Positions 1-7,567 of a stretch of DNA of 64,000 nucleotides are shown one piece after another. Origin of the DNA: JACVRW01 sp963734365 (GTDB taxonomy: Bacteria > Actinomycetota > Thermoleophilia > Solirubrobacterales > Thermoleophilaceae); contig CAVTGV010000010.1 of the NCBI GenBank assembly GCA_963734365.1, forward strand, positions 372,001-436,000, given 5' to 3'. The stretch's first letter is position 1. The number at the start of each line of letters is the position of its first letter. The position numbers and the translations under genes were made by a program. Under the pieces are notes generated by a model. That model made no database searches. It saw only the letters and a list, made by a program, of their open reading frames with translations, and was not told where the DNA came from.

Positions 1-2
1 AG

Positions 3-365
3 AAGACCGTCGCCCTGGCCACGAGCGAGGACAACGCGATCTTCGTCCAGCGCTACGGGCTCAACCGCTCGGTGGGGGCCGGCGACGCCGGGATGGTCCG
101 CAAGGAGCTCGATCAGGTGCTCGGCCGGCTGTCCGGGTCGCCGGTGGAGGGCAAGCGGATCGACGTGGGCGGCCCGCTCACCTTCCGCTACGAGATCGAC
201 CGTCTGGACACGCCCAAGGACGGCCGCAGCACGATCGTGGTCACCTTCGACGGCGACACCGAGTACTTCATCAACTGCCAGTCCGTGCCCGACGGCCGGG
301 ACGAGCTCGAGAAGGCCTGTGACCAGGCGATCGACACGCTCCAGCTCAAGGGCGACGCGACCTAG
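3..365 (+). CDS. hypothetical protein, N-terminus outside window
   Basis: The frame is open from the left edge (first full codon at 3) to TAG at 363-365, so this is the last 120 residues of a gene that begins outside the window. The GTG at 72 is only an internal alternative start. The visible part is mixed alpha/beta in character with one cysteine in 'FINCQS' and no membrane segment. I recognise no family. It meets the acetyltransferase gene head-on, and the two genes share CTAG (362-365) as both stop codons. Confidence 0.7.
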   Translation, partial: KTVALATSEDNAIFVQRYGLNRSVGAGDAGMVRKELDQVLGRLSGSPVEGKRIDVGGPLTFRYEIDRLDTPKDGRSTIVVTFDGDTEYFINCQSVPDGRDELEKACDQAIDTLQLKGDAT

Positions 366-877
366 CTGAGCGCACGCCGGTACTCGGCGATGTCCATCCC
401 GAAGCTCTCGTCGAAGAAGGGCGGGGCGGACAGCGCCCAGCCCTCGCGCTCATAGAAGCGGCGTGCCCGGCCCTGGGCGCCCGGAGTGAACAGCCGGAAG
501 CGCGCAAAGCCGCGTGCCCGGGCCTCCTCGATCACCGCGGCGTGAAGGGTCATGGCCAGGCCGCTGCCCCAGAAGGGCTCTCGCACGAACAGCTGCCAGA
601 GGTGGGCAAGGCCCGGATCGGGCTCGGGCCAGCCGGCGTGCATGGCGGCCGGCATCAGCGCCACGTGACCGGCCACGGCGCCGTCCGACTCCGCGATCTG
701 GCACCACACCGCGGGGTCGCCCAGGCGCTCGCGTAGGCCCTCGTGCTCGGAGGATGGCGGTTGCCAGTCGTCCGGGGCGAAAGCCCGGTAGCTCTCGAGA
801 GCGAGCTCGAGCGTGCGGGCGATCGCGTCGGCGTCGCCGGGCACGGCGGCCCGGAAGGCAAACCGGGTTCCCTCCAT
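362..877 (-). CDS. GNAT family N-acetyltransferase
   Basis: Probable GNAT-fold enzyme of 171 residues that would transfer an acetyl group from acetyl-CoA to an amine; the substrate cannot be read from the sequence. The acetyl-CoA loop is seen as 'REPFWGSGLAMTL' at about residues 99-111, and the usual C-terminal 'FYEREGW' element is at 141-147. Length is normal for a single-domain GNAT. It is a cytoplasmic protein with no signal peptide. It is convergent with the partial gene on its left and separated by 56 bases from the next minus-strand gene, so it may be transcribed with it. The family assignment is firm; function is open. Confidence 0.85.
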   Translation of the reverse strand: MEGTRFAFRAAVPGDADAIARTLELALESYRAFAPDDWQPPSSEHEGLRERLGDPAVWCQIAESDGAVAGHVALMPAAMHAGWPEPDPGLAHLWQLFVREPFWGSGLAMTLHAAVIEEARARGFARFRLFTPGAQGRARRFYEREGWALSAPPFFDESFGMDIAEYRRALS

Positions 878-933
878 CGCGGGCCCACGCTACTCCGAAC
901 CGCGCTCGCGGCGTTGCCGAGGCGTAGCGGGGC

Positions 934-1260
934 TCAGCGGCGCCGAAAGCCCGAGAACAGCCGCTTGACCGTTCCTCCGGTGCCGCTGGGGGCCTCGGGC
1001 GGGCCGAGTTGCGCGACCTCGGCGCTTGTGATGGTCAGCGTCACGGCGCGCTCGGCCGTGCGCGCGACCTCGGGCGCGTCGACGAAGCGGTGCACGCCGT
1101 CGTCGGTCTGGATCACGAGCCCGTCGAATATGTGCTCGCGGTAGTTGTCGAGCACCTCGACCACGGTGCCCACCTGGTCGCCCTCGGAGCTGATCACCGG
1201 AGTGCCCTTGGCGACGGCGGTGTAGTGGACCGCCATGCCGTCGTCTTCGATGGGAGGCAT
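934..1260 (-). CDS. PRC-barrel-like small protein
   Basis: A 108-residue protein whose first two thirds (about 12-85) look like a PRC-barrel or DUF2171-type small beta-barrel: 'GTPVISSEGDQVGTVVEVL' followed by 'HIFDGLVIQTDDGVHRFVDA'. Such barrels bind RNA or protein partners in some families and are often linked to stress in actinobacteria. The C-terminal tail is basic ('KRLFSGFRRR'). It has no signal peptide or membrane segment. The ATG at 1260 is used; a second ATG (MAVHYTAVAKGT) eight codons in is an alternative. It is followed upstream by two small membrane-protein genes on the same strand. Confidence 0.6.
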   Translation of the reverse strand: MPPIEDDGMAVHYTAVAKGTPVISSEGDQVGTVVEVLDNYREHIFDGLVIQTDDGVHRFVDAPEVARTAERAVTLTITSAEVAQLGPPEAPSGTGGTVKRLFSGFRRR

Positions 1261-1264
1261 GGCC

Positions 1265-1495
1265 TCAGAGTGGCAGAACCAGCGCCGCTTCTCCGCCCTC
1301 GTCGCCTTCCTCCTCCTCGTTGGCCGCGCCGTAGATCGCGGTCCCGATGGCCAGCGCCACCAGCACGAAGGAGATCAGCCCCACCAGCCGCTCCGCCCCC
1401 GGCGAAGCCGGGAACCCGTCCCGGGTTACGCCGATGAAGGTCACGATCAGGGCCCAGCAGGCGAGGACGACACCGCAGACGTAGAACGGAGTCAC
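1265..1495 (-). CDS. small membrane protein, two TM segments
   Basis: A 76-residue protein beginning at the GTG at 1495-1493 (VTPFYVCGVVLACW). I prefer this start because the upstream extension is Arg/Pro-rich, low-complexity and overlaps the preceding gene. It has two hydrophobic stretches, about residues 4-22 and 34-54, joined by a short loop, then a very acidic tail ('NEEEEGDEGGEA'). No family is recognised. It starts 5 bases after the stop of the next small membrane protein (1500-1775), so the two are probably co-transcribed. Pairs of very small membrane proteins like this occur with respiratory complexes in actinobacteria, but nothing here proves that role. Confidence 0.6.
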   Translation of the reverse strand: MTPFYVCGVVLACWALIVTFIGVTRDGFPASPGAERLVGLISFVLVALAIGTAIYGAANEEEEGDEGGEAALVLPL

Positions 1496-1499
1496 GCGC

Positions 1500-1775
1500 T
1501 CAGCGGTGTCCCGCGGGCACGCGCCTGCGCCCGCGCGCGATGCGCACGCGGCGCGGGGCCGACGGCTCGGGCGAGCGATGGGGGCCACGGCGCGGAGGCC
1601 GCGGAGGACGACCACCGGGATGAGCGCGCGGATCGCGGTCGGAGCCGCCGCCCTCGTCGTCCTCGGCCTCGGGTACCGGCGGTTCCTTGATCGCCCACCA
1701 GACGATCAGGAGCAGCGCGATCAGCGGAACCTTCAGCACCACCGCGATCCAGAAGACGGTCCAGAAACCTCCCAT
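1500..1775 (-). CDS. small single-TM protein with Arg/Pro-rich tail
   Basis: A 91-residue protein with one clear transmembrane helix near the N-terminus (about 3-27, 'VFWIAVVLKVPLIALLLIVW'), a short acidic linker ('PEAEDDEGGG') and a long basic Arg/Pro-rich tail. That composition also appears in the other frames here, so the exact C-terminus is uncertain and could hide an indel. It probably forms a two-gene unit with the small membrane protein at 1265-1495. No function can be assigned. Confidence 0.5.
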   Translation of the reverse strand: MGGFWTVFWIAVVLKVPLIALLLIVWWAIKEPPVPEAEDDEGGGSDRDPRAHPGGRPPRPPRRGPHRSPEPSAPRRVRIARGRRRVPAGHR

Positions 1776-1843
1776 CGCCTGGCATCGTACCCGGAAACCC
1801 GGGCTTCACCGCGCCAGATGAGCAGTCGCTGACGCGACGGGCT

Positions 1844-2767
1844 CTAGGCAGCCGGCACGGACTCGATCGTCGTGATGCGCCTGAAGGCCTCGTAGCGCTC
1901 GTCGATCTCCTCGCGGGTCAGGCGCTGGCCGCGCTCGCAGCCGAACTCCTCGACCCAGAAGGAGGCCAGGGTGGAGCCGTAGGTCATGGCCCGGCGCAGG
2001 GTCGGCTCGTCGAGCGACCGGCCCGCGGAGTCGAGGTAGCCGAGGAAGCCGCCGGCGAAGGAGTCACCCGCGCCGGTGGGGTCGATCACGGTCTCGAGCG
2101 GAAATGCGGGCAGCGCGAAGTAGCCCTCCTCGGTGAACAGCGCGGCGCCGTACTCGCCCTGCTTGGCCACCACCACGCGTGGGCCCATCTCCATCACCGC
2201 GCGGGCGGCCCGGATCAGATTGGGCAGCTCGGTGAGCATGCGCAGCTCGGCGTCGTTCATGAACAGGACGTCCACCACGCCGATCGTGCGAATGAGCTCC
2301 TCGCGGGTGTTCTCGATCCAGAAGTTCATCGAGTCGAGCCCCGCCACCTGGGCGCCCGTGCACTGTTCGCGCACCTCGCGCTGGAGGTCGGGCTGGATGT
2401 TGGCCAGAAACAGGAGCTCGGACGAGCGCGACGCCTCGGACAGCTTGGGCTCGAACTCGCCGAACACGTTCAGCTGGGTGTCGAGCGTCGTGGCCGTGCT
2501 GAGGTCGTAGTCGTACTCGCCCGCCCAGAAGAAAGTTCTGCCGCCCTCCACGCGCTCGATGTCCGAGGTATCCACGTTGCGGGCGTGGAGCACGGACAGC
2601 TCCTCGTCGCCGAAATCGTCTCCCACCGGTCCCACCACGCGGACGTCGCTGAAGAAGCTCGCCGCGAGCGAGAAGTGAACGGCCGAGCCGCCGAGCATGC
2701 GCTCGCGCTCGCCGAAAGGAGTCTTGACCGCGTCGAAGGCGATCGAACCGACCACTGTCAGGGCCAT
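1844..2767 (-). CDS. PfkB-family carbohydrate/nucleoside kinase
   Basis: Ribokinase-fold kinase of 307 residues that would phosphorylate a sugar or nucleoside with ATP. The N-terminal PfkB signature region 'MLGGSAVHFSLAASFF' is near residues 24-39. The C-terminal signature 'DPTGAGDSFAGGF' at 229-241 includes the catalytic Asp and the anion hole GAGD. Length is normal for the family. The substrate is uncertain; it resembles adenosine kinase-like or general sugar kinases rather than 2-keto-3-deoxygluconate kinases. It is divergently transcribed from the quinone-oxidoreductase-like gene, with only 40 bases between the starts, so both promoters must lie inside that gap or overlap the genes. Confidence 0.85.
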   Translation of the reverse strand: MALTVVGSIAFDAVKTPFGERERMLGGSAVHFSLAASFFSDVRVVGPVGDDFGDEELSVLHARNVDTSDIERVEGGRTFFWAGEYDYDLSTATTLDTQLNVFGEFEPKLSEASRSSELLFLANIQPDLQREVREQCTGAQVAGLDSMNFWIENTREELIRTIGVVDVLFMNDAELRMLTELPNLIRAARAVMEMGPRVVVAKQGEYGAALFTEEGYFALPAFPLETVIDPTGAGDSFAGGFLGYLDSAGRSLDEPTLRRAMTYGSTLASFWVEEFGCERGQRLTREEIDERYEAFRRITTIESVPAA

Positions 2768-2807
2768 AGGGGCGGAGAGCGTAGTGGACGTGGACTACGC
2801 TGCGGCG

Positions 2808-3758
2808 GTGCGCGCGGTGCAGATCGACGAGTTCGGCGGGCCCGAGGTCCTGAAGCTGGTGGACCTTCCCGAGCCCGAGCCGGGCGACGGCGAGGTGCTG
2901 ATCAGGGTCACGCGCGCGGGGATGAACTTCGCCGACACCCACCAGCGTGAGAACTCGTACCTCGCGCCGTACGAGGTGCCGCTGGTGCTCGGCGCCGAGG
3001 TGGCCGGCACCACCCCCGACGGCCGGCGCGTGATCGCGCTGCTTGCGAGTGGCGGCTACGCCGAATACGCGGTGGCGCACCAGTCGATGGTGTTCCCGGT
3101 GCCCGAGGACATCGACGACGACGAGGCGCTCGCCCTGCTGATCCATGGCCTGACCGCCTGGCACCTGTTTCGCACCTCGGCCAAGCTCGCGCCGGGGGAG
3201 TCGGTGGTGGTGGTGTCCGGAGCCGGCGGGGTCGGCTCCCTGGCGGTGCAGCTGGCCAAGCCGTTCGGCGCGGGGCGGGTGATCGCGACGGCCTCCACCG
3301 AGGAGAAGCGCCTGTTTGCCCTGTCCCTGGGAGCCGATGCGGCGGTCGATCCGCGTGTGGACGATCTGAAGGCCGCGCTGGTCGAGGCCAACGGCGGCAA
3401 CCAGGTGGATGTCGTGTTGGAGATGTCCGGCGGGGACGTTTTCGACGCCTGTGCCGCCGCGCTGGCGCCCTTCGGGCGGATCGTGGCCTACGGCATCGCC
3501 GGCCGCGAGCAGAACACACTCGAGACCAGCCGCCTCATGCGAAAGAGCCGCGGAGTGATCGGCTTCTGGCTGATGCACTGCCTGGGGCGCCGCGACATGA
3601 TCGAGGAGCCGCTGGCCGACCTCTTCGACCGTGCGTCCCGCCGCGAGCTGCGCCCTCAGGTGGGCCACACCTATCCGCTCTCCGAGGTCCGCAAGGCCCA
3701 CGAGGACATGGAGGGGCGGCGCACGCGGGGGAAGCTGCTGCTGGACCCCGCGCGCTAG
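2808..3758 (+). CDS. zinc-independent MDR quinone oxidoreductase-like
   Basis: Medium-chain dehydrogenase/reductase of about 316 residues, of the quinone oxidoreductase (QOR) type, expected to reduce a quinone or enone with NADPH. The N-terminal GroES-like domain starts 'VRAVQIDEFGGPEVLKLVDL' and has the 'ARAGMNFADTHQR' segment of QORs. The Rossmann nucleotide site is 'VSGAGGVGSLAVQLAK'. The catalytic and structural zinc cysteines of alcohol dehydrogenases are absent. I chose the GTG at 2808 because this family begins a few residues before 'QIDEFGG'; a GTG at 2784 is also possible. Downstream lies a 37-bp palindromic repeat before the convergent AbiEi-DUF559 gene. Confidence 0.85.
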   Translation: MRAVQIDEFGGPEVLKLVDLPEPEPGDGEVLIRVTRAGMNFADTHQRENSYLAPYEVPLVLGAEVAGTTPDGRRVIALLASGGYAEYAVAHQSMVFPVPEDIDDDEALALLIHGLTAWHLFRTSAKLAPGESVVVVSGAGGVGSLAVQLAKPFGAGRVIATASTEEKRLFALSLGADAAVDPRVDDLKAALVEANGGNQVDVVLEMSGGDVFDACAAALAPFGRIVAYGIAGREQNTLETSRLMRKSRGVIGFWLMHCLGRRDMIEEPLADLFDRASRRELRPQVGHTYPLSEVRKAHEDMEGRRTRGKLLLDPAR

Positions 3759-3771
3759 TAGGTGGGGCGTG

Positions 3772-3808
3772 TGACGCCTTTCCGGTTCAGGGGACGGATT
3801 TAGCGTCA
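3772..3808 (+). repeat. 37-bp imperfect palindrome, copy B
   Basis: This copy begins TGACGCCTTTCCGGT and ends GCGTCA, so its ends can pair (TGACGC/GCGTCA). It lies between two convergent genes, and its last three bases (TCA) are the TGA stop of the AbiEi-DUF559 gene on the minus strand. By hand alignment it matches copy A (20096-20132, reversed) at 27 of 37 positions, with the first 15 identical, and copy C (4696-4732) at 24 of 37. Confidence 0.65.
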
Positions 3809-4714
3809 AGCGCCGCTTCGTGAGAGCAGTCGCCGCAGTTGCGCAGTGATCTCACCGGGCTCGGCGGCGAGTCGGCGAGGCGTGATACGCACCACTCGCC
3901 AGCCGGCTGAGACCAGTCGGGCGTCTCGTGCGCGATCGCGCTCGAACGCCCCTCGGCCGCGGTGCGCGGCCCAGCCGTCGGTCTCGACCACTACGCGGCT
4001 CGACGCCCAGTGGAAGTCAACCTCCAAGGCCTCGACCCTCCCGTTCACCCGCGGCGTCGGCAGGTCGCCGCGCCGGCAGAGCTCGAGCATGCGCTCCTCC
4101 AGCTCGGATCGAGTCCACGTGCTGCCCGCTCCGTGAGTGGCCAGCGCGCGAGTAAGGCGCCCGCAGCCGCGTCTCCCCCGGCGAGGCGCGAGCCGGCCTA
4201 GGTCGAGCCCCAGGTAGTCGGCTTGATCGAAGGCGCGTTCCAGTTCCCGAGCCGAGACCACATCAGCCATGTCGAGCACCGTCCGCGTCGCCGTGGTGAC
4301 GGGAATGGCGTCGCGCACCATGACGTCGCAGTCCTCGAGTGGTGATCTGTGGACGACGATCAGCCGACGGCGCTTGCGCCCGCCAGGCGTGCCGGCCGTG
4401 ACGTGGATACGCCTGTCCGTCTCGGGACGCAGCTCCAACAGGGCGGCAGCGCTCAGGTGGCTGAGCGCGGTGCCGGGCCCCAGGGCCAGCACAGCGGCCA
4501 TGTACTCCCCCCGCCTGGTGAGTGCCGGATAGCGCAGCGCGTAGACACCACGCTGGACGCGGAAGAGAACTCCTCTCCGGAGCCGGCCTCCGATGGCCGC
4601 CGCCGTAAGGCCGAGCTCGATGAGCTGAACGTGGGTGATCACTCCGTGCTGCCGCGCCGCGACCTCAGCAATCAGCCGCTCTACGCCACCATGGTTGACG
4701 CGTTTCCCATCCAT
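3806..4714 (-). CDS. AbiEi-like winged helix fused to DUF559 (Vsr-like) nuclease
   Basis: A 302-residue protein. Residues about 10-75 resemble the AbiEi antitoxin-type N-terminal winged helix ('RQHGVITHVQLIELGLTAAA...GVYAL'). Residues about 195-300 resemble DUF559, a Vsr/PD-(D/E)XK-type endonuclease fold: 'EALEVDFHW', 'VVVETDGWAAH' and 'FERDRARDARL' carry the likely acidic and basic active-site residues. The family is very common in actinobacteria and its role is not established. No AbiEii toxin gene is adjacent, so it is not an obvious type IV toxin-antitoxin pair. The start codon (4714-4712) lies inside one 37-bp repeat and the stop (3808-3806) inside another. No good Shine-Dalgarno is visible. 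Confidence 0.8.
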   Translation of the reverse strand: MDGKRVNHGGVERLIAEVAARQHGVITHVQLIELGLTAAAIGGRLRRGVLFRVQRGVYALRYPALTRRGEYMAAVLALGPGTALSHLSAAALLELRPETDRRIHVTAGTPGGRKRRRLIVVHRSPLEDCDVMVRDAIPVTTATRTVLDMADVVSARELERAFDQADYLGLDLGRLAPRRGRRGCGRLTRALATHGAGSTWTRSELEERMLELCRRGDLPTPRVNGRVEALEVDFHWASSRVVVETDGWAAHRGRGAFERDRARDARLVSAGWRVVRITPRRLAAEPGEITAQLRRLLSRSGA

Positions 4715-4732
4715 ATGTCCGGTTAGGCGTCG
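4696..4732 (+). repeat. 37-bp imperfect palindrome, copy C
   Basis: Begins TGACGCGTTTCCCAT and ends GGCGTCG. It has the same length and orientation as copy B and is 26/37 identical to copy A by hand alignment. It covers the ATG of the AbiEi-DUF559 gene and sits between that gene and the divergent helicase gene. Together with copy B it brackets the AbiEi-DUF559 gene almost exactly. It is the most degenerate of the three copies. Confidence 0.5.
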
Positions 4733-4782
4733 AGCGTTCGCTTCTCGCCCCCCCGGCGAACCGCGCAGCGACTCGCCCCCGC

Positions 4783-6240
4783 GTGAGTAGTCTCAAACGC
4801 CGCATGACGTTTGCCGAGCTCGGCCTGTCCGAATCAACTCTGCAGTGCCTCGCCCACCTGGGCTACGAGCGCCCGACCCCGATTCAGGAGCAGACCATCC
4901 CTCTGCTGCTCGAGGGGCGCGACGTGATCGGCCAGGCCCAGACCGGCACGGGCAAGACCGCCGCCTTCGGCCTGCCGATGATCGAGTACGTGGATGCCGG
5001 CGATCCCGACGTGCAGGCGCTGGTGCTCACTCCCACGCGCGAGCTCTGCATCCAGGTGACCCAGGCCCTGCGGGCCTACGGGCAGCGCAGCGGCGCCACG
5101 GTGGTGGCGGTGTTCGGCGGCGCGCCCATTCGCGACCAGGCCACGCGGCTCAAGGACGCCCAGATCGTGGTGGGCACGGTCGGCCGGGTGATGGACATGA
5201 TCGGGCGCCACCACCTGTTTCTCGACCAGGCGCGCTACGTGGTGCTCGACGAGGCGGACGAGATGCTCGACCTCGGCTTCCTCGAGGACGTGGAGGAGAT
5301 CCTGCGCCGCGCGCCGATGGGCCGCCAGACCGCTCTCTTCAGCGCCACCGTGCCGACGCCGATCCGCCGCCTGGCCGACACGTTCATGCACGATCCGGTG
5401 GAGATCCAGGTCCGCGCCGCCACGCTGACCATCGACACCGTCGACCAGTACTACGTCGAGGTGCCGGACCGCGAGAAGCCCGACGCGCTCGTGAACGTCC
5501 TCAAGGCCGAGCGCCCCGACCAGGCGATCGTCTTCGTGCGCACCAAGATCGGCGTGGACCGCCTGGCGCGCCGCCTGGGCGACGCGGGCGTGCGGGTGAA
5601 GACCCTGCACGGCGACATGACCCAGGGCCAGCGCGACGGCGTGATGATCGCCTTCAAGGGCGGGCGCGAGCGCCTTCTGGTGGCCACCGACGTGGCCGCC
5701 CGCGGTCTCGACATCACCGGGGTCAGCCACGTCGTGAACTACGACGTGCCCAACTCGCCCGACATCTACGTGCATCGCATCGGCCGCACGGGCCGTGCCG
5801 GTGAGTCGGGCCGGGCGATCACCCTGATCACTCCCAAGCAGCGGCGCGAGATCGACGCCATCGAGCGCCACGCCAAGACCGAGATCGAGCCCTGGCAGGC
5901 CGGCAACGGCAAGCCGCGTGAGCGCCAGCCGAGGACGAAGCCGCGCGAGCGTGAGACGCGCCGGCCGCGCCACACCAAGCCGCATAGCCGCGACGGCGTC
6001 CCCTACGCCAAGCTCGTGGTCAGCGCCGGGCGCGCAGCCGGCATCGAGCCTGCCGACGTGGTGGGGGCCGTGGTGCAGAACACGCATCTCGAGAACGACG
6101 ACGTCCGCAACGTACGCGTGCTCGAGCGCTTCAGCTTCGTTGAGGTGCCGGCCGCGCGCGCCCAGGAGGTGGCCGAGAAGGTCACCGGAAATCGAGTCCG
6201 GGGCGAGCAGCTTCGGCTGGAGGTGACAGGCAGGCGATGA
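4783..6240 (+). CDS. DEAD-box ATP-dependent RNA helicase
   Basis: RNA helicase of 485 residues that would unwind structured RNA (ribosome assembly, cold adaptation, mRNA turnover) using ATP. The motifs are all present in order: Q motif 'TPIQEQTIP' (32-40), Walker A 'AQTGTGKT' (52-59), 'PTRELCI', 'DEADEMLD', 'FSAT', 'VATDVAARGLDI' and 'HRIGRTGRAG'. After a basic linker ('RERQPRTKPRERETRR') comes a C-terminal domain (about 405-485, 'YAKLVVSAGRAAGI...') like the DbpA RNA-binding domain, so CshA/DeaD-type. The GTG at 4783 gives a short N-terminal extension; ATG 4804 (MTFAELGLSE) is an equally good start. The stop overlaps the next gene as ATGA. Confidence 0.93.
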   Translation: MSSLKRRMTFAELGLSESTLQCLAHLGYERPTPIQEQTIPLLLEGRDVIGQAQTGTGKTAAFGLPMIEYVDAGDPDVQALVLTPTRELCIQVTQALRAYGQRSGATVVAVFGGAPIRDQATRLKDAQIVVGTVGRVMDMIGRHHLFLDQARYVVLDEADEMLDLGFLEDVEEILRRAPMGRQTALFSATVPTPIRRLADTFMHDPVEIQVRAATLTIDTVDQYYVEVPDREKPDALVNVLKAERPDQAIVFVRTKIGVDRLARRLGDAGVRVKTLHGDMTQGQRDGVMIAFKGGRERLLVATDVAARGLDITGVSHVVNYDVPNSPDIYVHRIGRTGRAGESGRAITLITPKQRREIDAIERHAKTEIEPWQAGNGKPRERQPRTKPRERETRRPRHTKPHSRDGVPYAKLVVSAGRAAGIEPADVVGAVVQNTHLENDDVRNVRVLERFSFVEVPAARAQEVAEKVTGNRVRGEQLRLEVTGRR

Positions 6241-6699
6241 GCAAGGCGACGATGCACACGAATCACGGTCCGATCGAGCTCGAGCTGTTCGAGGACGACG
6301 CGCCGAAGACGGTCGAGAACTTCGTGAAGCTGTCGGGCGACGGCTACTACGACGGGCTGATCTTCCATCGCGTGATCCGCGACTTCATGATCCAGGGCGG
6401 CTGCCCGCAGGGCACCGGGCACGGGCGGTCCCGGCTACGAGTTCGAGGACGAGTTCAACGACAACAAGATCGTGCGCGGCGCGCTGGCCATGGCCAACCG
6501 CGGGCCCAACACCAACGGCAGCCAGTTCTTCATCGTCACCACCGACGCCGCCCCCTGGCTCGACGGCAAGCACACCGTGTTCGGCCAGGTGGCCTCGGGC
6601 ATGGAGGCCGTGGACGCGATCGAGGGCCTCGAGACCGGCGCCGGCGACCGGCCCGTGGAGGACGCCAAGATCGAGCGCATGGAGGTCCATGCGGATTGA
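6237..6699 (+). CDS. cyclophilin-type peptidyl-prolyl isomerase, frame broken by +1 base
   Basis: Cytoplasmic cyclophilin that would catalyse proline cis-trans isomerisation. The first part reads 'TVENFVKLSGDGYYDGLIFHRVI...FMIQGGCPQGTG' and the rest continues in another frame as 'YEFEDEF...ANRGPNTNGSQFFIVT...LDGKHTVFGQV'. The catalytic Arg ('FHRVI') and substrate pocket ('NGSQFFI', 'LDGKHTVFG') are intact. The two halves join perfectly if one G in the run 6417-6419 is removed, giving 153 residues. Without this the upper frame runs on as nonsense to 6764. A homopolymer sequencing error is more likely than a true mutation, because both halves are fully conserved and the ATGA overlap with the helicase and the overlap with the next gene are kept. 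Confidence 0.85.
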
Positions 6700-7012
6700 G
6701 CTCCTGTGGTGGGAGGGCTGTCCGTCTCACCCGGAGGCTCTCGCCGAGCTGCGCCGGATACTGAGCGAGGAAGGGCTCGATCCCGAAGCGGTCGAGCGGC
6801 GCGAGATCACGAGCGACGAGCAGGCCGAGCGAGAACGCTTCCCCGGCTCACCGACCATCCTGATCGAGGGCCACGATGTGGTGCCCGCGAACGGCGCCCC
6901 GGTGGGCCTGACCTGCCGGGTCTACCGCCTGCGCGATGGCCGGCCCTCGCCGACGCCCGACCCCGAGGACGTGCGCGCCGCGCTGCGGCGGGCACAGGAG
7001 GACGACACATGA
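6689..7012 (+). CDS. small thioredoxin-fold protein (CPSH motif)
   Basis: A 107-residue protein starting 'MRIELLWWEGCPSHPEAL', a thioredoxin-like beta strand followed by a one-cysteine motif C-P-S-H, then 'FPGSPTILIEGHDV' with the cis-Pro loop typical of the fold. A second Cys is in 'GLTCRVYR'. Related actinobacterial proteins are annotated as thioredoxin-like or as partners of mercury or redox enzymes; the actual substrate is unknown. It overlaps the end of the cyclophilin gene by 11 bases and the next redoxin gene by ATGA, so all sit in one transcript with the helicase. Confidence 0.7.
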   Translation: MRIELLWWEGCPSHPEALAELRRILSEEGLDPEAVERREITSDEQAERERFPGSPTILIEGHDVVPANGAPVGLTCRVYRLRDGRPSPTPDPEDVRAALRRAQEDDT

Positions 7013-7524
7013 TCAACGTAGGCGACACCGCCCCCGGCTTCAGCCTGCCGGACACCGACGGCGCCGAGCACGCGCTCGCGCCCGGCGAGGACGGCCTGAC
7101 CGCCGTGGTCTTCACCTGCAATCACTGCCCCTACGCGCTGGCCTGGCACGACCGGCTCGCCGACGCCGCGCGCGATTACGGCGACGTGCGCTTTCTGGCC
7201 ATCAACCCCAACGACGCCGAGCGCTATCCCGGCGACTCCTACGAGGCGATGAAGGAGCGAGTGGCGAGCGAGGACTGGCCGATGCCGTACCTGCGCGACG
7301 AGAGCCAGGACGTGGCGCGCTCCTTCGGCGCCAAGACCACGCCCGACGTCTTCGTGATCGACTCCGAGGGGCGGGTGCGCTACCGCGGCGCGCCGGACGC
7401 CGACCACGGCGATCCCAGCCTCAACGCGGCCTGGCTGCGGGAGGCCCTGGACGCGCTGCGCGCGGGTGACGACCCGGCGCGGCCGGAGACCGATCCGGTG
7501 GGCTGCAGCGTCAAGTGGAGGTGA
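7009..7524 (+). CDS. thioredoxin/redoxin-family protein (CNHC)
   Basis: A 171-residue AhpC/TSA-Redoxin type protein. 'MINVGDTAPGFSLPDTDG' is the normal N-terminus of the family, 'VVFTCNHCPYALAW' at about 38-51 carries the CxxC redox site, and the C-terminal 'PVGCSVKW' adds the extra Cys that is conserved in this subgroup. It probably acts as a thiol oxidoreductase or thiol peroxidase in the cytosol, since no signal peptide is present. The ATG at 7009 overlaps the stop of the CPSH protein, so the two redox proteins are translationally coupled. A strong hairpin follows at 7536-7556. Confidence 0.85.
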   Translation: MINVGDTAPGFSLPDTDGAEHALAPGEDGLTAVVFTCNHCPYALAWHDRLADAARDYGDVRFLAINPNDAERYPGDSYEAMKERVASEDWPMPYLRDESQDVARSFGAKTTPDVFVIDSEGRVRYRGAPDADHGDPSLNAAWLREALDALRAGDDPARPETDPVGCSVKWR

Positions 7525-7535
7525 AAACCTCGTGC

Positions 7536-7556
7536 GCAGCCGGCCGAGCCGGCTGC
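7536..7556. terminator. bidirectional hairpin terminator
   Basis: A perfect 8-bp stem (GCAGCCGG/CCGGCTGC) with a 5-base loop, lying between the convergent redoxin and HAD genes. There is no long T tract, as is usual in high-GC actinobacteria. Confidence 0.6.
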
Positions 7557-7567
7557 TTCGCTGGGCG

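Noticed and set aside
3806..4714. Type IV toxin-antitoxin system
   Set aside because: Only the AbiEi-like winged helix is seen, fused to a nuclease domain. No AbiEii nucleotidyltransferase toxin is adjacent on either side.
3772..4732. Attachment sites of an integrated phage or element
   Set aside because: No integrase, recombinase or transposase lies between or near the repeats, no tRNA is adjacent, and the copies are only 65-73% identical to each other.
4741..4790. ECF-type motif GAACCG before the helicase
   Set aside because: The spacing to the nearest GCGTG is 17 instead of 14 and the -10 core GCGTA is missing.
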